Origin: CAZUDI01 sp964618975
Lineage (GTDB): Bacteria; Desulfobacterota; Desulfomonilia; UBA1062
Assembly: GCA_964618975.1 (NCBI GenBank)
Contig: CAZUDI010000001.1
Coordinates: 62,001 to 126,000 of the forward strand
DNA: 64,000 nt
Direction: 5' to 3'
Shown here: positions 16,407 through 26,870 of the stretch, in pieces
How positions within the stretch are numbered: position 1 is the stretch's first letter
How the letters are laid out: each line of letters opens with the position of its first letter
Notes under the pieces: model-generated
Seen by the model: only the letters and a program-made list of their open reading frames with translations
Told to the model about the DNA's origin: nothing
The model's database searches: none
Position numbers and translations under genes: made by a program

Positions 16407-18107
16407 ATGGAGTCATTAAAACTTGACGCGCACTCACGAGCCAGGTCACTCGAGGCTACCCCAGAATACATGAAAAAGCTCTTCATCATGCCCGATTCAT
16501 CCGACCGCTTCGTAGAGTTCGGGGTACATCTTCTGGATATGATCCATGATTTCTTCAAGGAGAAGGGGGGCATCCACTCATCCATCTCCATGGAGGATCT
16601 CGGCCGACTTTTCAGCAACATCGAAATCCCCGGCACCCCCATGCTCATCAAGGACGTCCTGGACGAGATCAAGAACAACGTGATCAAACACTCGGTCAAG
16701 GTGGCCAACCCCTACTACATCGGCCACATGACATCGGCCATCCCCTATTTCATGATCCTGCTCGAGATGATCGCGGTCAGCCTCAACCAGAATCAGGTCA
16801 AGATCGAGAGCGCTAAGGCGTCTTCCTTTGTGGAGCGGGAGTTTCTCTGCTGGATGCACCGCCTGGTCTTCCAGAAACCCACGGAGTTCTACCGGCAGAA
16901 CATTCAGAATCACGGCATCGCCATGGGGACCATAACCTCCGATGGCACCGTGGCCAACCTCACCGCGCTGACCATCGCCATGCAGAAGGCCTTCCCTGTG
17001 CATGGCAGGCGCTTCAGGGGGGTGCGCGAGGAGGGGCTTGCGCGGGCACTGAATTACTATGGCTACCGGCAGGCCGTATACCTCGTTTCCCGACGCGGCC
17101 ATTATTCCATCTGCAAGGCGGCCACACTCCTGGGTATAGGGGAAAGGGGCGTGATCTATGCCCCGGTTCACCCCTACACGAACAAGATCAATATCGCCAA
17201 GCTCAGGCAGATCATCGAAAAGATCAAACGTGAGGACCTGATCGAGGGCAAACCCACGAAATTTGTCGCCCTCATCGGCATCGCCGGCACTACGGAAACC
17301 GGCAATGTCGACGATCTGTGCGGACTGGCACAACTGGCCCGTGAACTGGGCGCCCACTATCACGTGGACGCCGCCTGGGGCGGTGGATCGCTCCTCATGG
17401 AGGGCAGCCGTGAGCTGCTCACGGGCATCGAGCTGGCCGATTCCGTCAGCCTCGATTCCCACAAGCTCCTGTATGCCCCGAACTCCATGGGAATCTGTCT
17501 TTTCCGGGAGGTGAACGATTCACGCTACATCTATCACACCTCCAATTACATCATCCGCGAGGGCTCGGTCGATCAGGGCCGCTTCACCATCGAGGGCTCG
17601 CGCCCCTTTGCGGCGCTCAAGCCCTGGGCCGCCCTCAAGATCATCGGGCACGGCGGCTACCAGATCATCTTCAATCACGCCCGCGAACTGCAGACGACCT
17701 TTACCGAACTCATCGAACAGGATCCCCTTTTCGAGCTGCTGAACCGCCCCGAACTGTTCATCATCAACTACCGCTTCGTGCCCGAGGAACTTCAGGAGCG
17801 TCTAGGCAAGCTGATGAATCATCCGCGGCGCAACGCGGAGAAGATTACCAGGATCACCAAGATCATTAATGAAATCAATGTGGAACTGCACAAGACCATC
17901 CGGGAACACGACATGTCCTTCGTCTCCCGAACGCGCCTGGAGTCTACTATCTATGCCCCACGCAAGGTCGTGGTACTGCGCGCCATCACCATCAATCCCA
18001 ACACCGAAACCTACATGCTCAAGAAAATCCTCAACGAGCATCGCAGCATGGGCATCCGCATCTGGCACCGTCTGAAGTGGTCCAAGGGGTTCTTCCTCTC
18101 GCACTGA
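16407..18107 (+). CDS. panP: PLP-dependent group II decarboxylase, PanP-type putative aspartate 1-decarboxylase
   Basis: The 566-residue protein belongs to the glutamate/aspartate decarboxylase fold. The PLP lysine is in SLDSHKLLY (about residue 354), the cofactor-binding aspartate in HVDAAWGGG, and GTTETGNVD is conserved. The pattern YIGHMTSAIPYF, LNQNQVKIESAKASS, RRGHYSICKAA and LLGIGERGV matches the Vibrio/Shewanella PanP family, which makes beta-alanine for pantothenate where the pyruvoyl enzyme PanD is missing. The substrate call rests on family resemblance. It is transcribed alone after ACGAGAGGC, divergent from rsmI; the 317-base gap downstream holds a dispersed repeat. Confidence 0.8.
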   Translation: MESLKLDAHSRARSLEATPEYMKKLFIMPDSSDRFVEFGVHLLDMIHDFFKEKGGIHSSISMEDLGRLFSNIEIPGTPMLIKDVLDEIKNNVIKHSVKVANPYYIGHMTSAIPYFMILLEMIAVSLNQNQVKIESAKASSFVEREFLCWMHRLVFQKPTEFYRQNIQNHGIAMGTITSDGTVANLTALTIAMQKAFPVHGRRFRGVREEGLARALNYYGYRQAVYLVSRRGHYSICKAATLLGIGERGVIYAPVHPYTNKINIAKLRQIIEKIKREDLIEGKPTKFVALIGIAGTTETGNVDDLCGLAQLARELGAHYHVDAAWGGGSLLMEGSRELLTGIELADSVSLDSHKLLYAPNSMGICLFREVNDSRYIYHTSNYIIREGSVDQGRFTIEGSRPFAALKPWAALKIIGHGGYQIIFNHARELQTTFTELIEQDPLFELLNRPELFIINYRFVPEELQERLGKLMNHPRRNAEKITRITKIINEINVELHKTIREHDMSFVSRTRLESTIYAPRKVVVLRAITINPNTETYMLKKILNEHRSMGIRIWHRLKWSKGFFLSH

Positions 18108-18424
18108 GGCGGTGCGTGCCTGAAGCAGGCGTCCGGCCTTCGGCTCGGACAGGAATCCTGAGGGCCACCCCCTTGTCGGGCCCTTTGCAGCGCACCCTGG
18201 TGCGGTGAAGCCCCCCCGAGCCACAATCAGGTATAGTGCACCGAATATCTAGAAAACTACTTGAATTTTTTCTCGGAGTCCTTTATCGACAGACCTTAAT
18301 CGCTATGGATCGAATTTCCCGCCGATGGCGGCGTAGAAGGTCAGCGCTTACATTGGGTTTCATGCGCATGGCACGGTCAGGTTCCCAGATGGCCTTGCCG
18401 CTTATGTGAATAAAGGAGGCCTGC
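18108..18424. other. Intergenic region with one dispersed repeat copy
   Basis: No gene was found between panP and the thiolase gene. The right part holds repeat copy M (18292-18370). At 18232 there is TATAGT, but no matching -35. The strong SD AAAGGAGG just before 18425 belongs to the thiolase. Confidence 0.6.
18292..18370 (-). repeat. Dispersed intergenic repeat, copy M
   Basis: On the minus strand it reads CATGCGCATGAAACCC, then a hairpin core GCCGCC-AT-CGGCGGG, then AAATTCGATCCATAGCGATTAA. The core differs from other copies in the loop but still pairs. The end CGATTAA is shared with copies C, D and E. Confidence 0.65.
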
Positions 18425-19615
<1,191 letters not shown>

Positions 19616-19633
19616 AGGGTGGAATTGCTGCAA

Positions 19634-19661
19634 GATGTTTCCCCAGAATTAGGGAAACGTC
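19634..19661. promoter_or_regulatory. Inverted repeat between thiolase and hbd
   Basis: GATGTTTCCC and GGGAAACGTC form an almost perfect 10-base inverted repeat with an 8-base spacer, followed by GTATA-tatg-TATAC. It could be an operator or an attenuator-like hairpin controlling hbd; no U-run follows. Confidence 0.35.
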
Positions 19662-19701
19662 ATCGGTATATATGTATACAAGATATACTGGAGGAGGACA
19701 C

Positions 19702-20556
19702 ATGGACATTCAACGATTGGGCGTGATCGGGGCGGGACAGATGGGCAGCGGAATCGCCCAGGTCGCCGCTGCCAGCGGACGGGAGGTCATCCTCAACGAC
19801 ATCAGCGAGCCCCTCGTGCTCAGGGGCAAGGAGGGCATCGCACGGCAGATCGCCAAGGGCGTCGACAAGGGGCAGCTCTCACCTGAAGAGGCCGAGGCCA
19901 CCCTGGGGTGTATCCGCACGAGCACCGTTCTCGAGGATATGTCCGGCGTCGATTATGTGGTGGAAGCGGCTACGGAAAAACCCGATCTGAAGTTTCAGAT
20001 CTTCCGCGACCTGGACGCCGCCTGTCCCCCGGGGGTAATCCTGGCCACCAACACCTCGTCCATCCCCATCGGCATGATCGCCGCCCAGACCGGCCGACCC
20101 CAGGAGGTCATCGGCATGCACTTCATGAACCCGGTGCCACGCATGCAACTGGTGGAGGTGATCCGGGCCCTGCCCACCTCGGAGGAGACCTTCCAAACCA
20201 CTTGGGACCTGGCCCTGGCCTTCGGCAAGACCCCCGTTCAGGCCAACGACTACCCCGGATTCATCTCCAACCGCATCCTCATGCCCATGATCAACGAGGC
20301 CATCTACTGCCTGTACCACTCCGTGGGCACTGCCGAGGACATCGATACGGTCATGAAGCTCGGCATGAACCATCCCATGGGCCCCCTCGCCCTGGCGGAC
20401 CTCATCGGCCTGGATACCTGTCTGGCTATCATGGAAACCCTCTACCAGGGCTTTTGCGACTCCAAATACCGTCCCTGCCCCCTGCTGCGCAATTATGTCG
20501 CCGCCGGGTGGCTCGGGCGCAAAAGCGGCCGCGGGTTCTTCGAGTATCCCCGCTGA
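19702..20556 (+). CDS. hbd: 3-hydroxybutyryl-CoA dehydrogenase
   Basis: Oxidises (S)-3-hydroxyacyl-CoA with NAD(P), or runs the reverse. The 284-residue protein matches the stand-alone Hbd/PaaH length. It has the dinucleotide-binding GAGQMGSGIAQ, the catalytic histidine in GMHFMNPVPRMQLVE, and the substrate-site asparagine in GFISNRILMPMINEA. The ATG at 19702 has GGAGGAGG 6 bases ahead; an in-frame start at 19555 falls inside the thiolase gene and is rejected. It forms a functional pair with the thiolase upstream. Convergent with the AOR operon, with repeat A and a terminator in between. Confidence 0.93.
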   Translation: MDIQRLGVIGAGQMGSGIAQVAAASGREVILNDISEPLVLRGKEGIARQIAKGVDKGQLSPEEAEATLGCIRTSTVLEDMSGVDYVVEAATEKPDLKFQIFRDLDAACPPGVILATNTSSIPIGMIAAQTGRPQEVIGMHFMNPVPRMQLVEVIRALPTSEETFQTTWDLALAFGKTPVQANDYPGFISNRILMPMINEAIYCLYHSVGTAEDIDTVMKLGMNHPMGPLALADLIGLDTCLAIMETLYQGFCDSKYRPCPLLRNYVAAGWLGRKSGRGFFEYPR

Positions 20557-20615
20557 TGCGCCGCCTCCCGCAGCTTGTCAGGGGATACCCTGGTGGTGCT
20601 TGCGGATTCGATACG

Positions 20616-20682
20616 CATCATGGGTAAGAATCCCAGGGCAAGCCCTGGAAACCCCTTGAGGCCGCAAGCGGCGGGGAAGGCG
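20616..20682 (+). repeat. Dispersed intergenic repeat, copy A
   Basis: CATCATGGGTAAGAATCCC, GGGCAAGCCCTGG and the core GGCCGCAAGCGGCGGGG match the family consensus. It lies between convergent genes. Confidence 0.75.
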
Positions 20683-20712
20683 ATAAAGAGTGATTAAGCC
20701 TGCGGTTCAGGC

Positions 20713-20742
20713 AAAAAAAACCAGGCACATTGCATGCCTGGT
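20713..20742 (-). terminator. Rho-independent terminator for the AOR unit
   Basis: On the minus strand ACCAGGCA, a 7-base loop and TGCCTGGT (8-bp perfect stem, 20742-20720) are followed by a run of eight T. It lies about 217 bases beyond the AOR stop. Confidence 0.8.
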
Positions 20743-20958
20743 GCAAAGAGGAGGTTATGTATTGCGCCCTATAATTTCCTTATCGTCATGTTGTGCAGAT
20801 GCTTGAGCCGTCCTTTATTCATTCCCGGTATGACCACGGTCGCGACCGCGGACGACACTTACGGAGGGCTTCGTGATCATCGGCTGGGATAATCCAGATG
20901 GAGAAGCGAGGAGCGGGCATACGCGTGTGCTTCAGGCGCATGCCCGCCCGGGCATCGC

Positions 20959-22893
20959 TTAGCCCAGCCGGATGCCACGTGAGGAGAGTTCGTCGGCCAC
21001 ACGGGCCAGCCCGAGTTGGGCAAAGCGCTGTCTTGAGGGCAACCCGGTCAAAGGATCGTAACCGGCGGTCTTGTAGTAGTCGGCGAGCGTTTTCTTGAGA
21101 TCCGACTTGCGGTAGATCGTGCTCTTGCCTCCGGTCCAGTGCTGCAGCTCCTTGGGGACCCTGATCTCCACCTCCTCCTCGGTAAAGCGCTTGGGCAGGG
21201 TATCATCGGCCGCCGTGAGGCCTTCGCGGGCATTGAAGGCCCGCATGAGGGCCATGAGCTTCTCGCCGCGTTCCATCAGGTCGTGTCCGGAGAGCTCGAT
21301 ACCGGTACCGGCCGAATACAGCTCGGAGGCGGTCTCGGGCAGGATCTGGCAGTTGATCAGGACAAAGGCACAGGTCCCGAGCATGTCGGCCAGTTTCGCA
21401 TATTTCTTGAGGTGGAACATGGCCCCGGAATTACCGTCGTCATAGGGATTAAGCGCCTCGGGAATGCCGGCCTGGGGCAGCGTATACCCGTAGGCATCAA
21501 TGGTGGGCCCATAGGGGTCCATATGATGGGCACCCCGTTCGTTGACCGCATACATGAGGGCCCCCAACTTGGATCCGCGGGGCGAGCAGCCGCCGCTGAT
21601 CTCCAGGCCCTTGACGTGCATGGCATAGACCTCGCTGCCGCGGCCGATCGTGCGGGAGGCCCGCAGGCAGCCCTCGGCCAGGATATCGCCCAGCCCCTCC
21701 CGATGTGCGATCAGGGAGATAACCTCCACCATGGCATCGCCATTGCCGAAGGTCAGCTCAATGCCGCCGGTGTCCTTCTTGGTTATGAGCCCCCGCTCAA
21801 AGCACTCCATGGCCCAGGCGATGGTGGTCCCGCAGGAGATGGTGTCGATACCGAATTCGGCACAGAGGACATTGCCCTTCATGACGTCGAGGATCGAACG
21901 CACCCCGCATCGGGCACCCAGGGCGGCGGTGGTCTCATATTCGAGGGTACCGCCCGAGAGCCCGGCGTACTTGCCCTCCTTGATGGTAGGCACGTAGTGG
22001 GCGCAGCTCAGGGCGCAGTTGGCGCAGGCATAGGGCCGGTATTCGAAATTTTTCAGGTAGGCCTTATGATCGGTCCCGCCGGCTATACGATCGTCATAGG
22101 TCGCCTGGTAGTTCCTGATAGGAAGGATACTGTAGTAATTGATGGCCTCCACCCATCCCGCCGTGCCGACCTTGGGCATCATGTCCCAGGACCAGGGATC
22201 ACGCTCGGCCAACTCGGCAAAATTCTTCAGCACCGCCGTCTGGAAGCGTACGGGGTCCGCCAGCTCCAGCCCGTGGGTGCCGCGTACGGCAATGGCCTTG
22301 AGATTTTTGGACCCCATGACCGCACCCGGCCCGCCGCGGCCAAAGACACGGTCGATGTTGGCATTAATCGTGGCGAACTTCACCTTGCGCTCCCCGGCCG
22401 GACCGATGGTAAGGACCTGGATGTCCTTGTCGTCGATGATGCCCTTGATGGCCTCATCCGTCTCCCTGCTGGTCTTGCCCCACAGGTAGCGGGCATCCCG
22501 AATCTCCACCTTACCGTCATCGATCCACACCCAGACCGGTCGGGCGGACTGGCCGGTGATGACAATGTAGTCGTAGCCGGCCAGTTTGAGCTGCGGCCCG
22601 AAATGGCCTCCAGCGCGCCCGGAGACGAAGGTGCTCAGGGGTGACTTGGTGTTACAGGTGAGGCTGTTGCCGGTGGGGGCCGTGGTCCCGGTGAGGGGTC
22701 CGGTGGCGAAGATCAGCGGATTCCTGGGATCGTAGGCCCCGTACTCGGGCCGATACTCCTCCCAGAGCATCTTCATCCCCAGGAGGTAGCCACCGATATA
22801 GTCCCGTGCATCCGCGTCGTTCAAGACCTCCGTCGTTACACGTTGTGCCGTCAGGTCCACCCGCAGACCCTTTCCCATATATGCCTTAGCCAT
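20959..22893 (-). CDS. Aldehyde:ferredoxin oxidoreductase family, YdhV-like tungsten/molybdenum enzyme
   Basis: The 644-residue protein has the AOR N-terminal domain (YMGKGLRVDLT, IFATGPLTGTTAPT, GRGGPGAVMGSKNLKAI) that binds the bis-pterin metal cofactor. Four cysteines ligate one [4Fe-4S]: CANCALSC near residue 293 and a late one in GTCAFVLINC. The start at 22893 has GGGGAGGT 8 bases ahead, two bases after the Fe-S gene stop; the longer in-frame start overlaps that gene. It has no signal peptide. The family oxidises aldehydes or reduces acids using ferredoxin. The Fe-S partner upstream resembles E. coli YdhY, and YdhV is the AOR-like protein of that operon, so the substrate may not be a simple aldehyde. 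Confidence 0.88.
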   Translation of the reverse strand: MAKAYMGKGLRVDLTAQRVTTEVLNDADARDYIGGYLLGMKMLWEEYRPEYGAYDPRNPLIFATGPLTGTTAPTGNSLTCNTKSPLSTFVSGRAGGHFGPQLKLAGYDYIVITGQSARPVWVWIDDGKVEIRDARYLWGKTSRETDEAIKGIIDDKDIQVLTIGPAGERKVKFATINANIDRVFGRGGPGAVMGSKNLKAIAVRGTHGLELADPVRFQTAVLKNFAELAERDPWSWDMMPKVGTAGWVEAINYYSILPIRNYQATYDDRIAGGTDHKAYLKNFEYRPYACANCALSCAHYVPTIKEGKYAGLSGGTLEYETTAALGARCGVRSILDVMKGNVLCAEFGIDTISCGTTIAWAMECFERGLITKKDTGGIELTFGNGDAMVEVISLIAHREGLGDILAEGCLRASRTIGRGSEVYAMHVKGLEISGGCSPRGSKLGALMYAVNERGAHHMDPYGPTIDAYGYTLPQAGIPEALNPYDDGNSGAMFHLKKYAKLADMLGTCAFVLINCQILPETASELYSAGTGIELSGHDLMERGEKLMALMRAFNAREGLTAADDTLPKRFTEEEVEIRVPKELQHWTGGKSTIYRKSDLKKTLADYYKTAGYDPLTGLPSRQRFAQLGLARVADELSSRGIRLG

Positions 22894-22895
22894 GG

Positions 22896-23492
22896 CTACG
22901 CACCTCCCCTCTCGCTCTGCTGCCACTCAAGCGGCTTGACACTCAGGGCCTGCATCGGGCAACGGGCGACACACTGCGGGTCCCCGTTGCACAGATCGCA
23001 CTTGAAGGCAAGAGAGGTCTCGGGATGCAGCAGGATCATTCCAAAGGGGCAGGCCGGGACACAATTGCCGCACTTAATGCACTTTTTCTCATCCACCACG
23101 ATGGCCCCGGTATCGTGATGGCGGTAGAGGGCCCCTTTCTCCGGACAGACCCGCAGACACCAGGGCTCGATGCACTGGCGACAGGTCTTGGTGTCGATCC
23201 AGTATCCACTGCCGCCGAAATCGCGATCGACCTGGATCATGCTGTAGCCATAATTGAAGACCCCGTAATGGAACTGGCTACAGACCTGCTCGCAGATACG
23301 GCAGCCGGAGCACAAGTCCTGATCTACGGCGATGAACTTCTGTCCCGTTGCCTGGGATGACGGTTCAGCCCCCTTTGGAAACGCAGCGCAACCCGCGAGT
23401 GAGACCGCCGCCCCCCCGGCGGCGACCGTTCCGACGGTGAGCACGAACTGCCTGCGGCTCACCCCCTTCGACGTATCCCTTTCCTCCGACAT
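22896..23492 (-). CDS. Tat-exported Fe-S lipoprotein, YdhY-like electron-transfer subunit
   Basis: This 198-residue protein starts at the ATG after AAAGGAGGG. The N-terminus has a twin-arginine signal SRRQFVLTVGTVAAGG ending in a lipobox LAGC (Cys near residue 35). The mature part carries 16 cysteines arranged for four [4Fe-4S] clusters: CSGCRICEQVC, CRQCIEPWCLRVCP, CIKCGNCVPACP and CDLCNGDPQCVARCP. The cluster pattern resembles E. coli YdhY and DmsB-type subunits. It directly precedes the AOR gene, with a 2-base gap. It probably hands electrons between AOR and a membrane or periplasmic partner, though AOR itself has no export signal. Confidence 0.87.
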   Translation of the reverse strand: MSEERDTSKGVSRRQFVLTVGTVAAGGAAVSLAGCAAFPKGAEPSSQATGQKFIAVDQDLCSGCRICEQVCSQFHYGVFNYGYSMIQVDRDFGGSGYWIDTKTCRQCIEPWCLRVCPEKGALYRHHDTGAIVVDEKKCIKCGNCVPACPFGMILLHPETSLAFKCDLCNGDPQCVARCPMQALSVKPLEWQQSERGGA

Positions 23493-23864
23493 GGACCTAC
23501 CCTCCTTTGGGCACATTGAGAACCTGCACCTGTTCCTGGGCTGTTCCCAACTCCCCCTTTAACCCTTACACCATGGTTGGCATAAAGCGCTGACCCTGTA
23601 CTACACCACCCCGCATGCACAGTGTTGTAGCACTCGTTTCCTTGATGAAGTAATGGGCAGGATATGCCCTGTCAAGGTGTCATGGACCGCTAAGCGCTTG
23701 TTTTGTCAGCTATATTAGGCTTATCGCAGCACACCAAATGTCTGTAACAGGTACACCGCACGGCATCTTTGAGTGGTTATCGGGTGTTATCCTCAAGGAG
23801 CGGCATATGGTAATCAGCCCGGTGCCCTGAACCGGGGTCACCGAGGAGTCTGCCCCTCGAACGC
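23493..23864. other. Intergenic region upstream of the Fe-S/AOR pair
   Basis: No gene seen. On the minus strand TTGACA (23675-23670) could be a -35, but the region 17 bases on (TACTTC) is a poor -10. A small hairpin CCCGGT-7-ACCGGG at 23818-23836 lies just past the sensor kinase stop. No FNR-type TTGAT-N4-ATCAA site was found. Confidence 0.45.
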
Positions 23865-26666
23865 TCAGGGCGCGACCCGGTCTGGCAAATCGAGTACTTC
23901 GCGGATATCGCAGGCCAGTTCGCGCAGGGAAAGCGGTTTCATGACGAGCTTTCTGATCCCCAGGTGATGGATATTCTCAGGGGTGATGCGCTCGCTGAAG
24001 CCGGTACAGAGCATGACGGGCATACCCGGTCGGATCTCCGTGATCCTGCGGGCCAGCTCGTCCCCGGTCATATTGGGCATGGTCATGTCGGTGATCACCA
24101 GGTCGAACCGCTGCGGTTGGGAGCAGAAGAGCTGCAGGGCCTCGGTGCTGCTGGTACGGACACTGACCTGATAACCGAGGTACTCCAGCATCTGGAGTCC
24201 GATATCCACCAGGGCCTGTTCGTCATCGATGAAGAGGATGCTTTCACTCCCCCGCGGCAGGGGATTCTCGGGGAGGGGGCGCTTCTGGCCGGGGTTCTGT
24301 TCTATTCGTGGAAGATACACACGGAAGGTGGTCCCCTCGTCGGGCAAGCTCTCCACCGTGATGGCACCCCCGTGCCTGCGGACGATGCCGTGTATCACGG
24401 ACAGCCCGAGACCGGTACCCTCGCCCTCCTTCTTGGTGGTGAAGTAGGGCTCGAAAATATGCTCCATCACCTCGGGGCTCATTCCCTGTCCGGTGTCCGT
24501 CACCTGCATGAGGAGGTAGGCCCCGGGTGATATGCCCGAAAGCGCAGCCGTATTGGCCGGCCCCAGTTCCACCCGTGAGAGCCGAACCGTGAGCAGCCCC
24601 CCGGAAGGCATGGCGTGCGCCGCATTGGTGCACAGATTCATGACGATCTGGTGGATCTGGGTGGGGTCCGTCTCGACCACGGCCCGGGGGTCGTCGATCT
24701 GCGTCCTGATCTCGACGGAAGACGGCAGTGACGAACGCAGCATCTTGAGGGCCTCCTTGACGATGGGGGCCACCTGCATGGGCTTGCTCTCGCGGTCTTC
24801 CCGCCGGCTGAAGGACAGGATCTGGTTAATGAGCGCCTTGGCGCGCTCGCAGGCGCCCAGCGCCTTTTCCAGGCTTCTGCCGGCCTCACTCTCTCCCGGC
24901 AGTTTCATCTGAGCAATCTCGGTGAAGCCCATGATGGCCGCCAGGATGTTGTTGAAGTCGTGGGCGATACCGCCGGCCATAGTGCCGAGCGCCTCCATCT
25001 TCTGGGCCTGCATCAGCTGAAATTCCAGATGGTGCATCTCCGCCAGCGCCCTCTTCCTTTCCATGATATCGCGGCTCACGCCCAGGATGCCCAGGGAATC
25101 GCCCCCCTCGTCCATCAGGCGGCTGAGGGTGACCTCGCACCACACGGTCTTACCGTCCCGGCAGATGACCTCCGTCTCGCAAGACCTGACAGGCGACCCT
25201 TCGGCGTTCATCAAGTGCTTAATCTCACCCTTGAGCTTCGTGAGCGAGTCCGGGGCAAAGGTCTTCTCCAGGGGCAGGGCCAGGGCCTCCTGCGGCGAGT
25301 AGCCGCGGATACGCCAGACCGCGGGGCTCATGTAGGTGAAGCGTCCTTTTTCCGGGTCCAGGATCCAGAGCGTCTCGGTGAGGTTCTCGGCCAGCAGGCG
25401 ATAGCGGCGCTCCGATTCCCGCAGGGCCGCCTGATCCCTTTTCCAGCCCTCAATATTGCGGGCAACGGTCAGCAGGCAGCTCCGGCCGTCGAGGGTAATG
25501 CGCCGGGCCGAGAACAGGGTGGGGAGGATCCGGCCGTCCCTGCGGCGGAAATTCGTCTCCACGTTGCGCACCTCACCCGTGCGCGAGAGCTGATCCACAA
25601 TCAGATTGCGATCCGCGGGCCTTTCCCAGAGCCTGAGTTCCTGCACACTCTTCCCGATGACCTCGTCCCGGGAATAGCCCGTTAGTTCGCACATGCCCTC
25701 GTTGACCTCGACAAAGGTTCCGTCTTCGACAAGGCTGATGGTGATGGCATCGGGTGTCGTCTGAAAGACCGTACGCAGGCGTTCTTCGCTCGTACGCAGA
25801 CGCCTCTCTGCCTCTTTCTGGTGGGTGATATCCCGGATCACCGTCACCACCTGGGTGACGCAGCCGTCGACGATGATCGGGATCTTCCTGGTCTCGGTGA
25901 CGATCAGTCGGCCGTCATGGGTGCCCTCTTCCTGCGTCTCGAGGACCTCCCCACTTGCAAACACCGCGGCATATTCCTCCTCGATCGCGGGGGACAGGAA
26001 GTGAAAGGCCTCGAAGATGTTGCGCCCGACGACATCCGTGGGGTAGCCGAGCCCGGAGCACCACTGCCGGAAGGCCCTGTTGAAGAGCACGATCTTCAGG
26101 TCCCGGTCCACCACGTGGATGTAGTCGTGCATGGCATCCAGGGTCACGGCGTACTGTCTGTGGGCCTGAAGAAGGGCCTCCGCGCCCCTCTTCCTCTCGC
26201 TGATGTCGCGCGTGACGGTGATGCTGCCGATACGCCGGGAAGCCTCGTCCCGGATGAAACTGCCCTTGGTCTCGGTCCACACCCGGGAGCCGTCCTTCCG
26301 GATGAGTTCAAGTTCTATGGAACGCTGACGTTCGGGGGCACCGGGGCCCGGGTCCGAACCCATCCTTTCGGCGAGTTCCTCGAGGAGCACCTCGTACGAT
26401 CCGGGGGCTATGAACAACTTCAGGTCGAAATCCTGCGCGTTACCCAGAATGGATCGACATTCCTCCACGGAATATCCAAGAAAATCCTGGACCGAAGGAC
26501 TGATGAACACGGGCTGCAGCTGCATGTCCCACCTGACCACCAGATCCTTCATCCACTGGGTGATGACCTGGTAGTGGCCGAGGGTCTCGCGCAACGCCGC
26601 CGTTTCATTCAGGGGGGGTTCCCGCTCTCCTTCGCGCCTATGCATGCTGAAGCTCATTTCCTTCAT
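23865..26666 (-). CDS. Four-PAS hybrid histidine kinase with C-terminal receiver
   Basis: The 933-residue soluble protein has no membrane segment. Four PAS modules lie at about 30-160, 165-290, 290-415 and 415-540, each ending in the PAC-type DI(S/T/M)ERK or similar helix. The histidine kinase core follows: phospho-acceptor in GGIAHDFNNILAA (His about 569), N box LCTNAAHAM, G1 DTGQGMS, F box FEPYFTTK, G2 GTGLGLSVIHG. The C-terminal receiver has DDE, the acceptor Asp in VITDMTMPN (about 859) and VMKPLS. Being soluble it probably senses redox, ligand or small-molecule input. No response-regulator gene is adjacent, so an orphan partner elsewhere is likely. The exact start is uncertain: no good SD at 26666, and ATG at 26645 is an alternative. 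Confidence 0.88.
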   Translation of the reverse strand: MKEMSFSMHRREGEREPPLNETAALRETLGHYQVITQWMKDLVVRWDMQLQPVFISPSVQDFLGYSVEECRSILGNAQDFDLKLFIAPGSYEVLLEELAERMGSDPGPGAPERQRSIELELIRKDGSRVWTETKGSFIRDEASRRIGSITVTRDISERKRGAEALLQAHRQYAVTLDAMHDYIHVVDRDLKIVLFNRAFRQWCSGLGYPTDVVGRNIFEAFHFLSPAIEEEYAAVFASGEVLETQEEGTHDGRLIVTETRKIPIIVDGCVTQVVTVIRDITHQKEAERRLRTSEERLRTVFQTTPDAITISLVEDGTFVEVNEGMCELTGYSRDEVIGKSVQELRLWERPADRNLIVDQLSRTGEVRNVETNFRRRDGRILPTLFSARRITLDGRSCLLTVARNIEGWKRDQAALRESERRYRLLAENLTETLWILDPEKGRFTYMSPAVWRIRGYSPQEALALPLEKTFAPDSLTKLKGEIKHLMNAEGSPVRSCETEVICRDGKTVWCEVTLSRLMDEGGDSLGILGVSRDIMERKRALAEMHHLEFQLMQAQKMEALGTMAGGIAHDFNNILAAIMGFTEIAQMKLPGESEAGRSLEKALGACERAKALINQILSFSRREDRESKPMQVAPIVKEALKMLRSSLPSSVEIRTQIDDPRAVVETDPTQIHQIVMNLCTNAAHAMPSGGLLTVRLSRVELGPANTAALSGISPGAYLLMQVTDTGQGMSPEVMEHIFEPYFTTKKEGEGTGLGLSVIHGIVRRHGGAITVESLPDEGTTFRVYLPRIEQNPGQKRPLPENPLPRGSESILFIDDEQALVDIGLQMLEYLGYQVSVRTSSTEALQLFCSQPQRFDLVITDMTMPNMTGDELARRITEIRPGMPVMLCTGFSERITPENIHHLGIRKLVMKPLSLRELACDIREVLDLPDRVAP

Positions 26667-26805
26667 GGCTGTGTGTTCCCCATTTCGCAGGTCACCTTGC
26701 CGATCCCTGGCGATGCACGGGATCTTCCCACCTCATCGGTAGATCCTTACTTAAACCTGAATGGTGCCTGCAGGGCGGGCTTCTCCCCCGCCAAAGGGAG
26801 GGGTG

Positions 26806-26849
26806 AAAAGACCTCCCGGGGGTGGAAAACCTGAGGCCCCCGGGGGGTC
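26806..26849 (-). terminator. Probable terminator of the lipoprotein pair
   Basis: On the minus strand a 13-base GC-rich stem (26849-26837 with 26822-26810, one mismatch) is followed by TTTT. It lies about 20 bases after the stop of the upstream lipoprotein gene. A second small hairpin (GGCGGG-CCCGCC) lies at 26775-26792. Confidence 0.6.
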
Positions 26850-26870
26850 AGCGTCGGGAGTGCTTATCGC

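Larger units (their letters stand above)
20557..20958. other. Convergent intergenic region: repeat A and a minus-strand terminator
   Basis: No convincing gene. It holds repeat A (20616-20682) and the AOR terminator (20713-20742). A 29-codon GTG frame on the minus strand (20769-20858) ends just before the terminator but has no SD and no known match. Confidence 0.6.

Noticed and set aside
20769..20858. 29-codon minus-strand frame between AOR and its terminator
   Set aside because: Starts with GTG without an SD and has no recognisable sequence; considered as a MoaD-like partner but no Gly-Gly end.
23655..23669. GGGCA-GGATA-TGCCC inverted repeat upstream of the Fe-S lipoprotein gene
   Set aside because: Only five bases per arm, no matching promoter geometry, and frequent by chance at this base composition.
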